DNA of 64,000 nucleotides, from assembly GCA_016790075.1 (NCBI GenBank), contig JAEUPP010000024.1, forward strand, positions 186,001 to 250,000, given 5' to 3'. This document shows, in pieces, positions 62,956 to 64,000 of this stretch; positions within the stretch are counted from its first letter, which is position 1; every line of letters starts with the position of its first letter. The notes beneath the pieces are model-generated. The model saw only the letters and a program-made list of their open reading frames with translations, was not told the origin of the DNA and made no database searches. The position numbers and the translations under genes were made by a program. Source of the DNA: Rhodanobacteraceae bacterium. Its GTDB lineage: Bacteria; Pseudomonadota; Gammaproteobacteria; Xanthomonadales; Rhodanobacteraceae.

Positions 62956-64000
62956 TCAGCTCGCGCGCCGGAAATAAACCACCGCCGCAACGATCAGCAG
63001 CAACGCAGGCAATGCCGTGGCAAGCGCAAGATTCATCCCGTAGACAGCCCCCAGGCTGACGAACGAGCGCTGCAGGAAATACCAGGCTATCGACACCACC
63101 ATGCCGATGAAGATGCGCTTGCCCATGCCGCCGCTGCGCAGCGTGCCGAAAGCGAACGGCAGCGCGCACACGACCAGCACGAATACATTGAACGGCCACA
63201 ACAGACGCGCCCAGTAGGCCATTTCAAAACTCGACGCATCCTGCTGGTTGCGCTGCAGATAGCGGATATTGCGCCGCAGATCGTTGACCGACTGGTAGGC
63301 CGGTTGCACGATCGACAGCGCGAGCATGCGTGGATCCAACCCCGATTTCCAATGCTTGCTGGCATCAGTAGTGCTCCTGGCCTCTGCCGGCCCGAACTCG
63401 GTGCGGCGCACTTTTTCCATGGTCCATTCACCAGCGCGATGCAACGCGCTGTCCGCGAATGCGATCGACAACAGCTGGCCTTGGGGCGTGAACTCGAACA
63501 CGCGCACGTCAGCCAGCCTCACTTCACGCACTCCGTCGACCTGCCGCGTCGTGCCCTGCTTGGCATTGATGAAGGTGTCACCGTCGCGGGCCCAAATGCC
63601 GCCGCTACGCCGGCCTATCGCAACGTCGTTGGACTTGGCTTGCAGCGCGAACGACTGGGCCTGCTGCTCGGCCATGGGAGCCAGGGTCTCGCCCATGGCC
63701 GCGACCAGCAGGATCGCAAGCGCCAGGGACAACGCCGCAGAAAGACAGATCCGCAACTTGGACATGCCAGCCGCGCGCAGCGCCGTCAGCTCGCCGCTGC
63801 CGGCCAGGGTACCCAGTCCCAGCAGTGAACCAATCAGCGCAGCATTGCCGAACCACTCGTAACCGCGCCGCGGCAAGGTCAGGAAAATCTGCACCGTGAC
63901 CGTGCCGAGGCCGTAGTTGCCCTTGCCTATATCGGTGGCTTCGCTGACGAAAGCGCGCGCGGCATCAAGGCCGACGAGTAGCAACCAGGTCATCAATACG
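62956..64000 (-). CDS. lptG: LPS export permease LptG (5' end beyond window)
   Basis: The visible 348 codons are nearly the whole protein; the first about 15 residues lie beyond base 64000. Helices of the YjgP/YjgQ permease family (GNAALIGSLLGLGTLAGSGE, LTALRAAGMSKLRICL) precede a beta-jellyroll periplasmic domain (about 115-255) and three further helices (FNVFVLVVCALPFAFGTLRS). LptG pairs with LptF and the LptB ATPase to extract LPS from the inner membrane. lptF presumably lies just outside the window on this strand. Confidence 0.94.
   Translation of the reverse strand, partial: VLMTWLLLVGLDAARAFVSEATDIGKGNYGLGTVTVQIFLTLPRRGYEWFGNAALIGSLLGLGTLAGSGELTALRAAGMSKLRICLSAALSLALAILLVAAMGETLAPMAEQQAQSFALQAKSNDVAIGRRSGGIWARDGDTFINAKQGTTRQVDGVREVRLADVRVFEFTPQGQLLSIAFADSALHRAGEWTMEKVRRTEFGPAEARSTTDASKHWKSGLDPRMLALSIVQPAYQSVNDLRRNIRYLQRNQQDASSFEMAYWARLLWPFNVFVLVVCALPFAFGTLRSGGMGKRIFIGMVVSIAWYFLQRSFVSLGAVYGMNLALATALPALLLIVAAVVYFRRAS

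Overview
The window is GC-rich, densely packed chromosomal DNA of a gammaproteobacterium. Gene order and protein types (pilMNOPQ beside a class A PBP, rpoZ-spoT-ridA-recG, yicC/rph-rdgB-hemW, xerD next to RDD and lptG, and secreted proteins ending in a short F-x-x-x-F-E tail) suggest the Lysobacterales (Xanthomonadales), perhaps near Rhodanobacteraceae. This placement is inferred from gene content only. I see no rRNA, insertion sequence, prophage or CRISPR array. One tRNA, tRNA-Thr(UGU), is present.

Layout. 1-4004 (minus): a probable operon of a secreted protein, an FHA-GAF protein and a Ser/Thr kinase with a TPR-like C-terminus that runs off the left edge. 4289-12144 (plus): three exported proteins, namely a Gly-rich repeat protein, a DUF5666-type protein and a 1379-residue multidomain di-haem cytochrome, with a probable kinase relic between the second and third. 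12145-12771 has no recognisable gene. 12772-19869 (minus): a complete MoxR/DUF58/DUF4381/BatA/BatB-TPR/BatD operon. 20044-21207: a cNMP-binding EAL phosphodiesterase. 21344-29329 (minus): an Ig-like lipoprotein and the pilMNOPQ type IV pilus operon, divergent from PBP1A (29567-32104), which is translationally coupled to a small gene of unknown function. 32822-34654 (minus): gltA and rpmE2. 35008-39117 (plus): an MscK-type channel whose N-terminus is a solute-binding domain. 39114-46081 (minus): nucleoside hydrolase, a small secreted protein, recG, ridA, spoT, rpoZ. 46328-50424: mlaA (plus) facing mlaFEDCB (minus). 50590-52074: gmk and yicC, divergent from rph-rdgB-hemW and a Cys-rich protein (52245-54969). 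55111-58995: DUF1631, PilZ and ApbE. 59045-60712: an outer-membrane barrel and an XRE regulator. 60915-64000: tRNA-Thr, xerD, RDD protein, a membrane protein and the 3' part of lptG.

Themes. Most of the window is envelope biology: peptidoglycan synthesis (PBP1A), phospholipid transport (Mla), LPS export (LptG), type IV pili (PilM-Q), mechanosensing, and the Bat/MoxR system. Cyclic-di-GMP and cNMP signalling recurs (EAL, PilZ, DUF1631). The least conventional items are the solute-binding/MscK fusion, the propeller-PKD-cytochrome protein whose cytochrome domain is interrupted by a carbohydrate-binding-like domain, the shared C-terminal tail on three exported proteins, and the unknown gene coupled to PBP1A.
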